This document shows positions 1-7,126 of a stretch of DNA of 9,215 nt, piece by piece. The stretch comes from Oligoflexales bacterium (GTDB taxonomy: Bacteria > Bdellovibrionota_B > Oligoflexia > Oligoflexales > CACXFL01): contig JANQHA010000129.1 in NCBI GenBank assembly GCA_028282865.1, positions 1-9,215 of the forward strand. Reading direction: 5' to 3'. Position 1 is the stretch's first letter; each line of letters opens with the position of its first letter. Position numbers and translations under genes: made by a program. The notes below the pieces were generated by a model. The model saw only the letters and a program-made list of their open reading frames with translations, was not told the origin of the DNA and made no database searches.

Positions 1-384
1 GTATGGTAGCACTGTCATTGCGTCAGCGCCCAGATAGTCGAAAGCAGATGTGCCGTACGCTCTCATGGTAGAAGAGATGTCTCCTCTTTTAACATCCAAA
101 ATAGTAAGCAAGTTTAGGCTTTTAGCGTAGTCGATAGACTGTTTTAGCGCCTCTATTCCCGCTGATCCAAAAACTTCGAAGAAAGCGCTTTGGAACTTCA
201 CGGAACTACATTTGTTATGTGCGGTGTCAATCAGGCATTTGGAGAAAGAAGACAGGAAGTTTTCTGGCGACTTTTGAAGTTCTGTTTTAAAGAAATTCGG
301 AAGGTTATTAGTGTGCGGATCGATGCCGATGCATAGCTGGTTTTTAAAATTCACGTTTCTGTCAGCTAGTTTCTTAAAAAACAA
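1..384 (-). CDS. pyrF: Orotidine 5'-phosphate decarboxylase, type 2 (N-terminal part)
   Basis: This cytoplasmic enzyme decarboxylates OMP to UMP, the last step of de novo pyrimidine synthesis. The first 128 codons are visible; the 3' end lies beyond base 1. Residues 17-23 (LCIGIDP) form the first strand with the substrate-binding Asp. VKFQSAFFE at 62-70 and LDVKRGDI at 96-103 follow, the latter carrying the Asp-Lys-Asp catalytic motif (D97, K99, D102). GADAMTVLPY at 119-128 continues the barrel. DVKRGD with these flanks marks the longer type 2 family (about 270-280 residues) rather than the E. coli type. The start is TTG at 384, chosen because a strong AAGGAGG lies 7 bases upstream and residue 1 immediately precedes a normal N-terminus. 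It begins 4 bases after the stop of the FadJ-like gene, so it is probably the last or a late gene of that operon. No sign of degeneration. Confidence 0.93.
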   Translation of the reverse strand, partial: MFFKKLADRNVNFKNQLCIGIDPHTNNLPNFFKTELQKSPENFLSSFSKCLIDTAHNKCSSVKFQSAFFEVFGSAGIEALKQSIDYAKSLNLLTILDVKRGDISSTMRAYGTSAFDYLGADAMTVLPY

Positions 385-388
385 TCCG

Positions 389-2308
389 TCACCTCCTTGA
401 GAGCGTCGACTGTGGCCAGTGTCGATCTATATAATGGTGAAAACGAGATTTACCTTGGCTCTCCATAAAGGATAACGGGGTTCCCAAGTGTTTGGGGAAG
501 CCAGCTACCTCTGAAACAAAGATATCTGCTTCGCTTCGGCTTTTAACTAGTTTCTCTTTTTCTATGATATTTGCGAGTAGTGCTGCAAAATAACAGAAAT
601 GCTGGCTTAAGAAGATATAACTATTTTTAAGATCGTAGGACCCTTGAGTCGCCTTTGATTTAACCAATTGCTTTACCTCGCGCCAAACTCCTAGTTTCCA
701 ACATCTTTCAGAAACTTGTAGAGCACCTACTTCGGTTCCAATGCTACTCTCGCGGTAAGACTCATCTCGGGACCTAAGAAAGTACTCCCAGGAATTTTCT
801 TCGGCTATGTATCGCCATTCTTCTTCTTTTAGAGTGCCTAATGTGCGGATAATATCTTTAGTCGATGAAATCGATACGTTGATTAGTTCCTCTAAAAATA
901 ATGATCGAATAAATGTGCTTAGATCCATCTTTGCGTTTGGTAGTTGCTTGGTTGAGATAATACCATCACTCATAACCCTGACAACACGATATAAATCAGA
1001 AGAAATTTCTTCTGAATCAAATGAGTTTACAGAAAGCTCTGCCCAGCCACAAATCGATGAGCCGCGATTGCCCTCGAACCTTAGAAAGCTTAATGATTTC
1101 TCCTTGGCATGTACAATTAGTCGATCATCTGGGTACCACCTCATAATAGGGTTTGGTTGATTTTTCTCATCTACGTCACCCACGAACCAGCAAACTCCTT
1201 TTAGCCAGTAAGACTCGACCTTCTCTTTTGAGTAGTTTCTCTCAAAACGGGTATAGATCAAGTCTAAGCCTTCTTGAAGCTCTAGTACCCTATGAGCATA
1301 GAAAAAAATCACATAGCCTGAGTCAATCAGTCTCGCCAAAGCTTGAACTGGAGGAATTAAATGGTTTAGGTCTATATAAACGACCTGTACCTTAGATGGG
1401 GTGTATTCGACCAATGACCCTAAAAGCTGTCCACGACGCGCCCACCAATTCAAAAAATGACTATTTAGCATACGTCTTGCACAAAAATATGCGATGACAG
1501 CAAAAGCCTCGTCCGCACTGTAGTGCTTCGAGTCTGCGGTAAGGTGGCGAAAGCCATATTCAAAAATATTTGAACGATTTTGAGATTCATTATTTTGTTC
1601 TGTCGAGAGTAAATCCGATATTTTTTTAAATGCAATGCCCTTTGTTAGGTTTTCTGGGTCATCTGTATCGATAGGGGGCCGTTCAGAGTGATCTTTTTTG
1701 ACTGAGCTGGGCTGGCCGTCAGAAATTTTTTCCTCTATCCAATGGGCAATGTCCTTTTTCCAGGTGGTTGAATAATCCACAGCATCGATAAAACCCTGAT
1801 ATACTGCCTCGTTGACATTAAAAACAGAAGATTTCAGCCACTCTTTTCGCGATCTAAGGTTTTGGGGAATCCTGTGTTTGAGGCCTCCAAGTGTTGGAAA
1901 TAGTCCATGAGTAGCTATTTCATGAAACCCGCATTGTGCTAATGGGTGAAAGCAAAAACGATAATCGCAGGCTAGAGCTAGGTCAAAGTAATTCCCGAAG
2001 CAGTCACCATCAAACCCGAAAACCCAAGTGTGTCTTGATTTGAAAATTCGTTGAACAATCTTTTGCGCCTTACGCATGCGACCGTATAGCTCATCTAAAA
2101 ACAATTCTGAGCGAAGTTCGTTTAGAAAAGAGATAGAAAAATCGCTATGAGAACCTTCCAGAATTAAAAACACCCCGCATTGCGCATCATCAGGAACTTT
2201 TTCCAGGTCATCTAGCAATGAAGTGAGCTCATCCCATAGGTGAGCTGAATCTCGGCTTAGTAGAGATCCTTCCGTTTTTATTTCAAAAGATACCACTTTG
2301 TGTTTCAC
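389..2308 (-). CDS. FadB/FadJ-like multidomain protein, probable pseudoenzyme
   Basis: The 639 residues follow the domain order of the fatty-oxidation multienzyme FadB/FadJ (about 715 residues). A crotonase (enoyl-CoA hydratase) fold covers roughly 1-200: LALACDYR at 110-117 and GFHE...GLFPTLGG at 127-142 match the family. A Rossmann-like segment at 305-350 follows, then a dehydrogenase C-terminal part; the ending at 577-620 (GFPKHLG, then SFMESQG) strongly resembles the FadJ C-terminus. Catalytic features are mostly lost. The first hydratase Glu appears as Asp109 and the GGG loop is GNYF, though the second Glu (E130) remains. The dinucleotide motif GAGxMG reads IDLNHLI at 312-318. The dehydrogenase His of GMHFFNP is replaced in GWAELSV at 421-427. 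The start is GTG with AAGGAG 8 bases upstream, overlapping the preceding stop by 4 bp, so translation is coupled. Function is inferred to be non-catalytic (CoA-ligand binding or scaffold). A diverged enzyme with residual hydratase activity is possible. Confidence 0.75.
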   Translation of the reverse strand: MKHKVVSFEIKTEGSLLSRDSAHLWDELTSLLDDLEKVPDDAQCGVFLILEGSHSDFSISFLNELRSELFLDELYGRMRKAQKIVQRIFKSRHTWVFGFDGDCFGNYFDLALACDYRFCFHPLAQCGFHEIATHGLFPTLGGLKHRIPQNLRSRKEWLKSSVFNVNEAVYQGFIDAVDYSTTWKKDIAHWIEEKISDGQPSSVKKDHSERPPIDTDDPENLTKGIAFKKISDLLSTEQNNESQNRSNIFEYGFRHLTADSKHYSADEAFAVIAYFCARRMLNSHFLNWWARRGQLLGSLVEYTPSKVQVVYIDLNHLIPPVQALARLIDSGYVIFFYAHRVLELQEGLDLIYTRFERNYSKEKVESYWLKGVCWFVGDVDEKNQPNPIMRWYPDDRLIVHAKEKSLSFLRFEGNRGSSICGWAELSVNSFDSEEISSDLYRVVRVMSDGIISTKQLPNAKMDLSTFIRSLFLEELINVSISSTKDIIRTLGTLKEEEWRYIAEENSWEYFLRSRDESYRESSIGTEVGALQVSERCWKLGVWREVKQLVKSKATQGSYDLKNSYIFLSQHFCYFAALLANIIEKEKLVKSRSEADIFVSEVAGFPKHLGTPLSFMESQGKSRFHHYIDRHWPQSTLSRR

Positions 2309-3324
2309 AGCTCATTCTCCTTAGAGCCGTAGAAGATATTCATCGATGGGTATGCATCCATGCCAACATATATAAAATTATCATATATCGACAGAGCTTC
2401 TAATACTGTGGCGATAGGAGCTAATCCATATTGTAAATCCGTCGATATAATTTTTTCAAGATTAGGGCATAACTGGTGGCGCAAAAAAGATTGCGCTAAC
2501 GCCGAGCTTAATGCGATATCAAACACGCCCATGAGACAAACTCCGCTAAAGTCTTTTCGAACCTTTGCTTTAGTTAGCCATTCTTGTACGATCAGCGACA
2601 CTTGTTCTCCGAAGCCTAAACCTAGCGCCGCATCCGGTAAACTTAGCGTTTCACCAATAAGGCGGTGGGTGTTTTTTTTAGCGAAATTCACCCGGAAACA
2701 TCCAATGCTCCACCCTTCCTCACAAAGGTGATCTAGGTTGTACTCAGTTTTTTCCTGATTTGACTTCTTCTTTTCAGCTCTTATTTTCTTGGTCCAAAGC
2801 TCTTTGGTTTTGGTTTCTAAATCCAAAACTCGTAGTTTTCCAGGGTACTCTTCGTAGAGCTTAGAGCTGCCTTGAATGTTCCAAGACCAATTTTCAGATG
2901 ACTCCATAAAGTACTGGTAGGACTCATCTGGATACAAACGACATTGAGTTTGCCTTAATGTCCGCCACCTATGATCGAAAAAAATATCTGACTCTGCAAG
3001 AAGCAGGTAAAATGGATTTTCAATTTCGGATATGGAATCCACGACACTCCATAGATCTGCCGGATAATTTTGAATTTTGTAGTGAGCACGTATCAGATCA
3101 GAAAGATACACGCGCTCTTTGTCGCTCAATGAGTCTAGGCTTATGACCTGGTTGCTGTGATCGTCTGAGTCCAGACAGCCAAGTAGGCTGGATGTCAATA
3201 GCTTAGGTTTGTTAATTCTTCGAGGAAGCAGCGATTTAAATCCCCGGTGGAGGTCATATGAAGAGTCGAGGCTAAACCGTAAATCACAGGACCGACCAAC
3301 GAGATGCTTAGGCGTGTTGGTCAC
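2305..3324 (-). CDS. Unknown protein with a truncated, thiolase-like C-terminal region
   Basis: No confident family assignment. Residues 1-200 (numbered from the GTG start at 3324) match nothing I know; a Lys/Glu-rich stretch lies at about 168-192. The last 130 residues resemble the N-terminal half of FadI-type thiolase: RVNFAKK at 211-217 parallels RTPFAKQ, then a helix and SGVCLMGVFD at 260-269 parallel the VxxxVxGxV strand, and GMDAYPSM at 321-328 parallels GGADSSS. The nucleophilic Cys position falls in TDLQYGL (295-301), which has no Cys. The protein stops where the second half of a thiolase, with its catalytic His and Cys, should begin. GTG at 3324 is preferred: AAGGA lies 7 bases upstream and overlap with the TPR gene is only 17 bp. 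In-frame ATGs at 3357 and 3387 would overlap more. The frame is intact over 339 codons, so it is not an obvious pseudogene. Its position just before a FadJ-like gene matches fadI-fadJ order. Confidence 0.6.
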   Translation of the reverse strand: MTNTPKHLVGRSCDLRFSLDSSYDLHRGFKSLLPRRINKPKLLTSSLLGCLDSDDHSNQVISLDSLSDKERVYLSDLIRAHYKIQNYPADLWSVVDSISEIENPFYLLLAESDIFFDHRWRTLRQTQCRLYPDESYQYFMESSENWSWNIQGSSKLYEEYPGKLRVLDLETKTKELWTKKIRAEKKKSNQEKTEYNLDHLCEEGWSIGCFRVNFAKKNTHRLIGETLSLPDAALGLGFGEQVSLIVQEWLTKAKVRKDFSGVCLMGVFDIALSSALAQSFLRHQLCPNLEKIISTDLQYGLAPIATVLEALSIYDNFIYVGMDAYPSMNIFYGSKENEL

Positions 3325-4411
3325 TTGAGATTCCTTCGCTAATCCGAGATTTTGCATCCGAAACTTGAGTCTTATACTGCTCATCATCTAACTGATCATT
3401 TAACATATCTAGACATCTGAGCAAATTTTTCCAATCCTTTTGCTGAATATAGATATAGGCCATGTTTTCGTAGGCTTCTAAAAATTTAGGTGATGACCCA
3501 ATAGTTTTTTCATAGAGCTTGATCGCCTGAGTGGTATTTCTAAGTTTTTCCTCGATGAGCGCCATTCGGTAGTATATAATCGATCGAGTCTCGGGGTTGT
3601 CTATGAATAGAAGGCAGTCCTTTAATACCTGTAAGCATCCGTTCCAATCGCCTAGTCTTTGGAAGGCATCAAACTTTATAGTGGAACTGTCAAGTGGGCT
3701 TTCTTTACAGAATTTATCTAATAGATCTATTGCAGTTTTAGGCTCGTCGAGTTGGTAGAGTCTGACTGCTGCAAGTTCTTGCGCGACCCTAAAAATATCT
3801 TGTGGGTGTTTGCTTGCTTTGATTAGGCTTTCTAGTACGGAGGCGACTTCTTCCCAGTTATTATTTTGGCTATAAATTAATTTGAAGTACCGCAGAGCTT
3901 TTATATTCAGCGAATCTAGGTTTAGCAGTTTTTTGTAAGAAGAATTTAGTTTTGGCTCATTAAAAACTTTTTTCTCATATAATAGACAGAGCCGCTCCAT
4001 TGCCTGGATTTGCTCACGTCGATCCTTAAAGTGATCAACAGCTGTTTCTAGTAAGACCGATTCGGTTTTCCAGTCGTCTTCTTCAATCACAAAAGGTAAG
4101 TAGTTTTCCGTCCATTGCTGAAACGTCAGCTCTAGTTTTTTAACTGCTTGCGCACTAGTCTCACCTGCTTCTAAAACATCTTCAAGGTACTGAACCTGAA
4201 CCTTCGTCAGAGATAAATAGTAGTCTATGGTAGCGGTTTTGGCATTTTTTAACTTCTTTTTTAAGAGCCGGAAAAAGGGCGACCAGCACTCATAAGTTTC
4301 TAATGTTTCGAGCGCTTGCTTTGTAGCTTGGGTATCTAATTCGGGTCCGCTATCGATATGGTTGATGAGTTGTTTTAAGTGTTGGGTTGTTTCGATTTGA
4401 TTCATCTTCAA
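3308..4411 (-). CDS. TPR-repeat protein
   Basis: A cytoplasmic, all-helical protein of 367 residues with no signal peptide or membrane segment. Tetratricopeptide-type helix pairs are clearest at 277-343 (for example QAIKLYEKTIGSSPKFLEAYENMAYIY) and continue upstream, degenerate, through about 140-275 (NWEEVASVLESLIKAS, TAIDLLDKFCKESP, DWNGCLQVLKDCLLF). The first 130 residues are helical and charged, without recognisable repeats. TPRs usually act as protein-binding scaffolds; no catalytic motif is seen. The start given is TTG at 4411 with a weak GGA 9 bases upstream. ATG at 4405 (two codons in) is a near-equal alternative. It lies 14 bp after the TetR stop and overlaps the next gene by 17 bp, so the three are very probably co-transcribed. 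I infer that it may assemble the downstream Fad-like proteins or couple them to another partner. Confidence 0.85.
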   Translation of the reverse strand: MKMNQIETTQHLKQLINHIDSGPELDTQATKQALETLETYECWSPFFRLLKKKLKNAKTATIDYYLSLTKVQVQYLEDVLEAGETSAQAVKKLELTFQQWTENYLPFVIEEDDWKTESVLLETAVDHFKDRREQIQAMERLCLLYEKKVFNEPKLNSSYKKLLNLDSLNIKALRYFKLIYSQNNNWEEVASVLESLIKASKHPQDIFRVAQELAAVRLYQLDEPKTAIDLLDKFCKESPLDSSTIKFDAFQRLGDWNGCLQVLKDCLLFIDNPETRSIIYYRMALIEEKLRNTTQAIKLYEKTIGSSPKFLEAYENMAYIYIQQKDWKNLLRCLDMLNDQLDDEQYKTQVSDAKSRISEGISSDQHA

Positions 4412-4425
4412 AGATCGCTTTCCAG

Positions 4426-5022
4426 CTATTTTTTTTCTAGACCATTTAAAATCAACTCAGTAGCAAGCTTACATATCCCGCGATAGTCGAATACTTTTTC
4501 ATCAAATAGCCACTGCAAACTTAACCCATCAATTACGGCTATAACGTAGGACGCATAATCATCGACAGCCACTTTCCTAAAGTCATTATTGTCAATGCCT
4601 TGCTGAATAACTATGGCTGCCTGATCACGAAATTTTTTGTAGTGACTTGAAATAACCTCTTTTACTTTCTCTTTTTGGTTAATCTGGGTCCAGAAGTCCA
4701 TACTTACTTGGTAATATTCCTTGGTATTTCTAACCACATCAAAGCAAACGTTTACAAAGACTTCTAATTTTTTCTTAGAGTCAGTAATATTTTTCATATC
4801 GTCAGCAAGTATTTTCTCAATGTCACCAGAAACTCGGTCGAGTACTGACATCATTAGCTCATCTTTATTCAAAAAGTAATAGTGGATGATGCCTTTACTA
4901 ACGCCCGCAGTGCGCGCCACATCTTGCATCGAGAAATTATGGTAGCCGTATTTGGTAATACACTCGACGGTCGCCTGAACGATTTGGTCTTTTCGTTCCC
5001 CTGCTACATCTAACTTTGACAT
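4426..5022 (-). CDS. TetR/AcrR-family transcriptional regulator
   Basis: This 198-residue protein has the standard TetR length and plan. An N-terminal helix-turn-helix spans about 12-60, with the family signature FSMQDVARTAGVSKGIIHYY at 30-49 followed by FLNKDELMMSVL. An all-helical ligand-binding and dimerisation domain follows, with YASYVIAVIDGLSLQWLFDE near 157-176, a pattern common in the BetI/FadR-like TetR_C groups. Members are usually repressors released by a small ligand. ATG at 5022 follows GAGGGG with 8 bases of spacing. It is the first gene of the leftward operon and is divergent from the FadL-like gene, so autoregulation and control of both operons is likely. The AATATGGTA inverted repeat in the spacer is a candidate operator. 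The ligand is unknown; an acyl-CoA or fatty acid is suggested by the neighbours only. Confidence 0.93.
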   Translation of the reverse strand: MSKLDVAGERKDQIVQATVECITKYGYHNFSMQDVARTAGVSKGIIHYYFLNKDELMMSVLDRVSGDIEKILADDMKNITDSKKKLEVFVNVCFDVVRNTKEYYQVSMDFWTQINQKEKVKEVISSHYKKFRDQAAIVIQQGIDNNDFRKVAVDDYASYVIAVIDGLSLQWLFDEKVFDYRGICKLATELILNGLEKK

Positions 5023-5060
5023 ACTTGTTACCCCTCAAAGGTTTTCGGGTTGAAGACCCT

Positions 5061-5158
5061 TACCATATTATTCTCGATCTTTGTGAAAAATGCCAACTAG
5101 TGATTGTATTAATCGAAAATAATTGCCGATTCGTTGTCGGGCTCCATAGAATATGGTA
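5061..5158. promoter_or_regulatory. Inverted 9-bp repeat in the divergent promoter region
   Basis: TACCATATT at 5061-5069 is the exact reverse complement of AATATGGTA at 5150-5158. Each copy lies on the upstream side of one of the divergent operons in the same orientation relative to its gene. The right copy also sits in the short palindrome CCATA-gaa-TATGG (5144-5156). The repeat could be a split operator for the TetR-family protein encoded on the left, or a shared -10-type promoter element. The sequence shows only the repeat; the binding role is inferred. Confidence 0.4.
5063..5098 (-). promoter_or_regulatory. Candidate promoter for the TetR-led operon
   Basis: On the minus strand TTGGCA (bases 5098-5093) is followed after about 18 bases by AATAAT, which runs into the left AATATGGTA copy. 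The predicted start site lies about 30 bases before the ATG at 5022. The spacing is acceptable and the -10 matches at five of six positions. Overlap with the repeat would allow autorepression. Confidence 0.3.
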
Positions 5159-5162
5159 GATT
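5134..5162 (+). promoter_or_regulatory. Candidate sigma70-type promoter for the outer-membrane operon
   Basis: TTGTCG at 5134-5139 is followed after 17 bases by TAGATT at 5157-5162, a moderate -35/-10 match about 87 bases before the ATG at 5249. It overlaps the right AATATGGTA copy, so a repressor bound there would block it. The -10 is imperfect, so the exact hexamers are uncertain. Confidence 0.3.
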
Positions 5163-5193
5163 ATCTGAATTACGGAAAAATTCCAAATATTTA

Positions 5194-5213
5194 GCTTAGC
5201 TTTTTAACTAAGC
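5194..5213 (+). other. Small hairpin in the 5' leader of the outer-membrane operon
   Basis: GCTTAG at 5194-5199 pairs with CTAAGC at 5208-5213 across an 8-base loop, 35 bases before the start codon. No U-run follows, so it is not a terminator. It may stabilise the leader or do nothing; a 6-bp stem is weak evidence. Confidence 0.3.
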
Positions 5214-5248
5214 AAATCATCTCGTGACTTCAGTTGCTGGAGGCTGGT

Positions 5249-6388
5249 ATGAAAATGTCGGTGCGTTTTTGGGCTCTAAATTTTATTGCACTTACGCTTT
5301 GGACCCAAGGGGTTGATGCTAAAGAGGAAAAGTGGACTCATTACGGAGTTCGGCCCCTGGCTATGGGAAACGCTTATGTCGCGGTAGCCGATGATTTTAA
5401 CGCGTTGTTCTATAACCCAGCGGGCCTCGCGCGCTTAGACGACTGGACCGGTGAGTTTTTAAATCCGACTTTCGATATCTCTTCTAATACCGCTAGTTTT
5501 ACCGGTGATGCTCAAGCTTTAGCAGATGGTAGCGCCGGTAATACTGAGGCGGTAATTGACTTGATTGAAGGCCAAACAGGCAAAGTGCAGCATTTGGGTA
5601 TTGGCATGACTCCCCATTTTATCGCTCCAGGCTGGGGTTTTGGCCTAGGCCTAGAGCTAGGCGCTACTATGATATTTCATCGTTATCCAACTATCGAGAT
5701 GGATGTCGGCCCAAAGGTTATACTGCCAATTTCATTTGCGTTTAACACCTTAGAGAATCGATTAAGCTTGGGATTTACCATTAAAAGTCGTGTTGATGCT
5801 GGAATTGATCATACCTTTAGCTTTCAAGATGTTGAAGCATTTACCACCAATAAGTCCAGCCGAGAAGTCGAGGAGGGGGAAACTGTAGAGGAAGACAAAC
5901 AACTTACCGACTACATTCATGGAGGTGTTGGTTACGGTGCTGATTTTGGCTTATTATTTACTCCGATTAAGCCAATGGAACCTACTTTGGGTTTGAGTAT
6001 TACCGATATTGGGGGTACCAAATACAGCAAAGTCGATGTCCAGGGCAGTGCTAAAGGCACCCCGGAGCCGGAGCTACCCTCGGTCAACATGGGACTAAGT
6101 ATTAAGCCATATCAAACTCCGGCGAGCTATGTTCTTTTAGCGGCTGATGTTCACTCTATCAATCAACCTTACTCATTTTCTAAGAAGCTTAATTTTGGTT
6201 CTGAATTTGGCTATTCAAGGATTATCAAGCTGCAGTTGGGGCTTCATCAGGGATATCTGACCGCCGGTATGCAGTTTGATGTGCGCTTTCTTAAGATCCG
6301 GCTTGCCACCTATGCGGAGGAAGTTGGTTCGACCGCGGGCACGCTTGAGGACCGCCGTTATGTCCTTCAACTTAAACTCCTTATATAG
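5249..6388 (+). CDS. FadL/PorV-like outer-membrane beta-barrel protein
   Basis: A 379-residue exported protein. The signal peptide MKMSVRFWALNFIALTLWTQ... appears to be cleaved after VDA, near residue 24. The hallmark GVRPLAMGNAYVAVADD followed by NALFYNPAGLARL at about 34-63 is the N-terminal signature of the FadL/OMPP1/TodX and PorV-like superfamily; in FadL this part forms the hatch inside the barrel. Alternating hydrophobic strands fill the rest, ending in a strand at YVLQLKLLI. An acidic loop (REVEEGETVEEDKQ) lies near 210-223. FadL proteins take up long-chain fatty acids or other hydrophobic compounds, but PorV-like relatives serve secretion, so the substrate is open. The start is ATG 5249, with GGAGG 5 bases upstream. 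An in-frame TTG at 5234 lies upstream of that ribosome-binding site and is rejected; ATG 5255 is possible. It is the first gene of a three-gene envelope operon. Confidence 0.85.
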   Translation: MKMSVRFWALNFIALTLWTQGVDAKEEKWTHYGVRPLAMGNAYVAVADDFNALFYNPAGLARLDDWTGEFLNPTFDISSNTASFTGDAQALADGSAGNTEAVIDLIEGQTGKVQHLGIGMTPHFIAPGWGFGLGLELGATMIFHRYPTIEMDVGPKVILPISFAFNTLENRLSLGFTIKSRVDAGIDHTFSFQDVEAFTTNKSSREVEEGETVEEDKQLTDYIHGGVGYGADFGLLFTPIKPMEPTLGLSITDIGGTKYSKVDVQGSAKGTPEPELPSVNMGLSIKPYQTPASYVLLAADVHSINQPYSFSKKLNFGSEFGYSRIIKLQLGLHQGYLTAGMQFDVRFLKIRLATYAEEVGSTAGTLEDRRYVLQLKLLI

Positions 6389-6397
6389 AGGTCGATC

Positions 6398-7126
6398 ATG
6401 AAAAAGGTCATCTGTCTGGTTGCTGCGACGATATGGTGCTACTACACCCCTACATTTGCTCAGGAAAATGCCAAAGCGGAGCTTGACGCTTCTCAGGAAA
6501 AGGTTCCCAAAAAACTTGAGGGTATAAAATCATCTGACCTTTCCGAGGCAGCTGAAGAGGTTAAAAAGGCTGTAAGTAATGAGGAGAAAAAGTCAGCCAA
6601 TGATAAGGTTATGGTTAAGAGTGCTACTAGTAAGGCACTTGACCAGCGGCTTCGCCTTGCAACTAGTTTAGGACTTGTTAGATCGCCCGAAGCGGCTAAA
6701 GGTACTTATGCCGCCGGTGGCGGTGCAGATGTCTCACTGTTATGGGATTTTGTGAAAAACCCTGGTTATAGCTTACTTGCGAGCCTTCGCTATGCTCCTT
6801 TCCGGGTTGATGCCGAGATTGAGGGTAGAAATTATACTGGTGTTGTAGAAGGTTACCATTTAGGGCTCTTATACATGCCAGCAATTTTTACCAAGGATCT
6901 AATACTGGTAGCTGGGGCCGAGTTAGGGTATTTATTAGTGTCATTAGATGCATCTGAAAAGTTTGTGACGTCAAAAGATGACAGTAAGGATGAGCTGCAG
7001 TACTCGGTTGTAACCGGTATCGAGTGGCGTATTGCAAAGAAGATAAGTATAGGACCTCGTATTTATTATGGTTTTGGAAATATTCAGGTCGGCCAGGTTG
7101 GTGCATCGTTTTCTTTTTTGTTTTAA
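6398..7126 (+). CDS. Outer-membrane beta-barrel protein with charged N-terminal spacer
   Basis: This 242-residue protein begins with a signal peptide (MKKVICLVAATIWCYYTPTFA) and probable cleavage before QEN at about 22. Residues 23-80 are rich in Lys, Glu, Ala and Ser, predicted helical or disordered, and could reach across the periplasm to peptidoglycan or the neighbouring lipoprotein. Residues 82-242 alternate in the manner of a small eight-stranded barrel: LRLATSLGLV, ADVSLLWDFV, YSLLASLRYAPF, YHLGLLYMPAIF, LILVAGAELGYLLV, QYSVVTGIEWRI, ISIGPRIYYGF and QVGASFSFLF. The C-terminal Phe is the classic barrel-assembly signal. ATG follows GAGG by 6 bases, and that GAGG overlaps the stop of the preceding FadL-like gene, so the two are translationally linked. 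I cannot assign a named family; OmpA-membrane-domain or OmpW-like barrels are the nearest in architecture. Confidence 0.8.
   Translation: MKKVICLVAATIWCYYTPTFAQENAKAELDASQEKVPKKLEGIKSSDLSEAAEEVKKAVSNEEKKSANDKVMVKSATSKALDQRLRLATSLGLVRSPEAAKGTYAAGGGADVSLLWDFVKNPGYSLLASLRYAPFRVDAEIEGRNYTGVVEGYHLGLLYMPAIFTKDLILVAGAELGYLLVSLDASEKFVTSKDDSKDELQYSVVTGIEWRIAKKISIGPRIYYGFGNIQVGQVGASFSFLF

Noticed and set aside
807..1395. Plus-strand open frames opposite the FadJ-like gene
   Set aside because: They are antisense shadows of a well-supported coding frame, with no ribosome-binding sites or recognisable motifs.
5234..5248. Upstream TTG start for the FadL-like protein
   Set aside because: The strong GGAGG lies downstream of that TTG and is correctly spaced for ATG 5249, which also gives a normal signal peptide.
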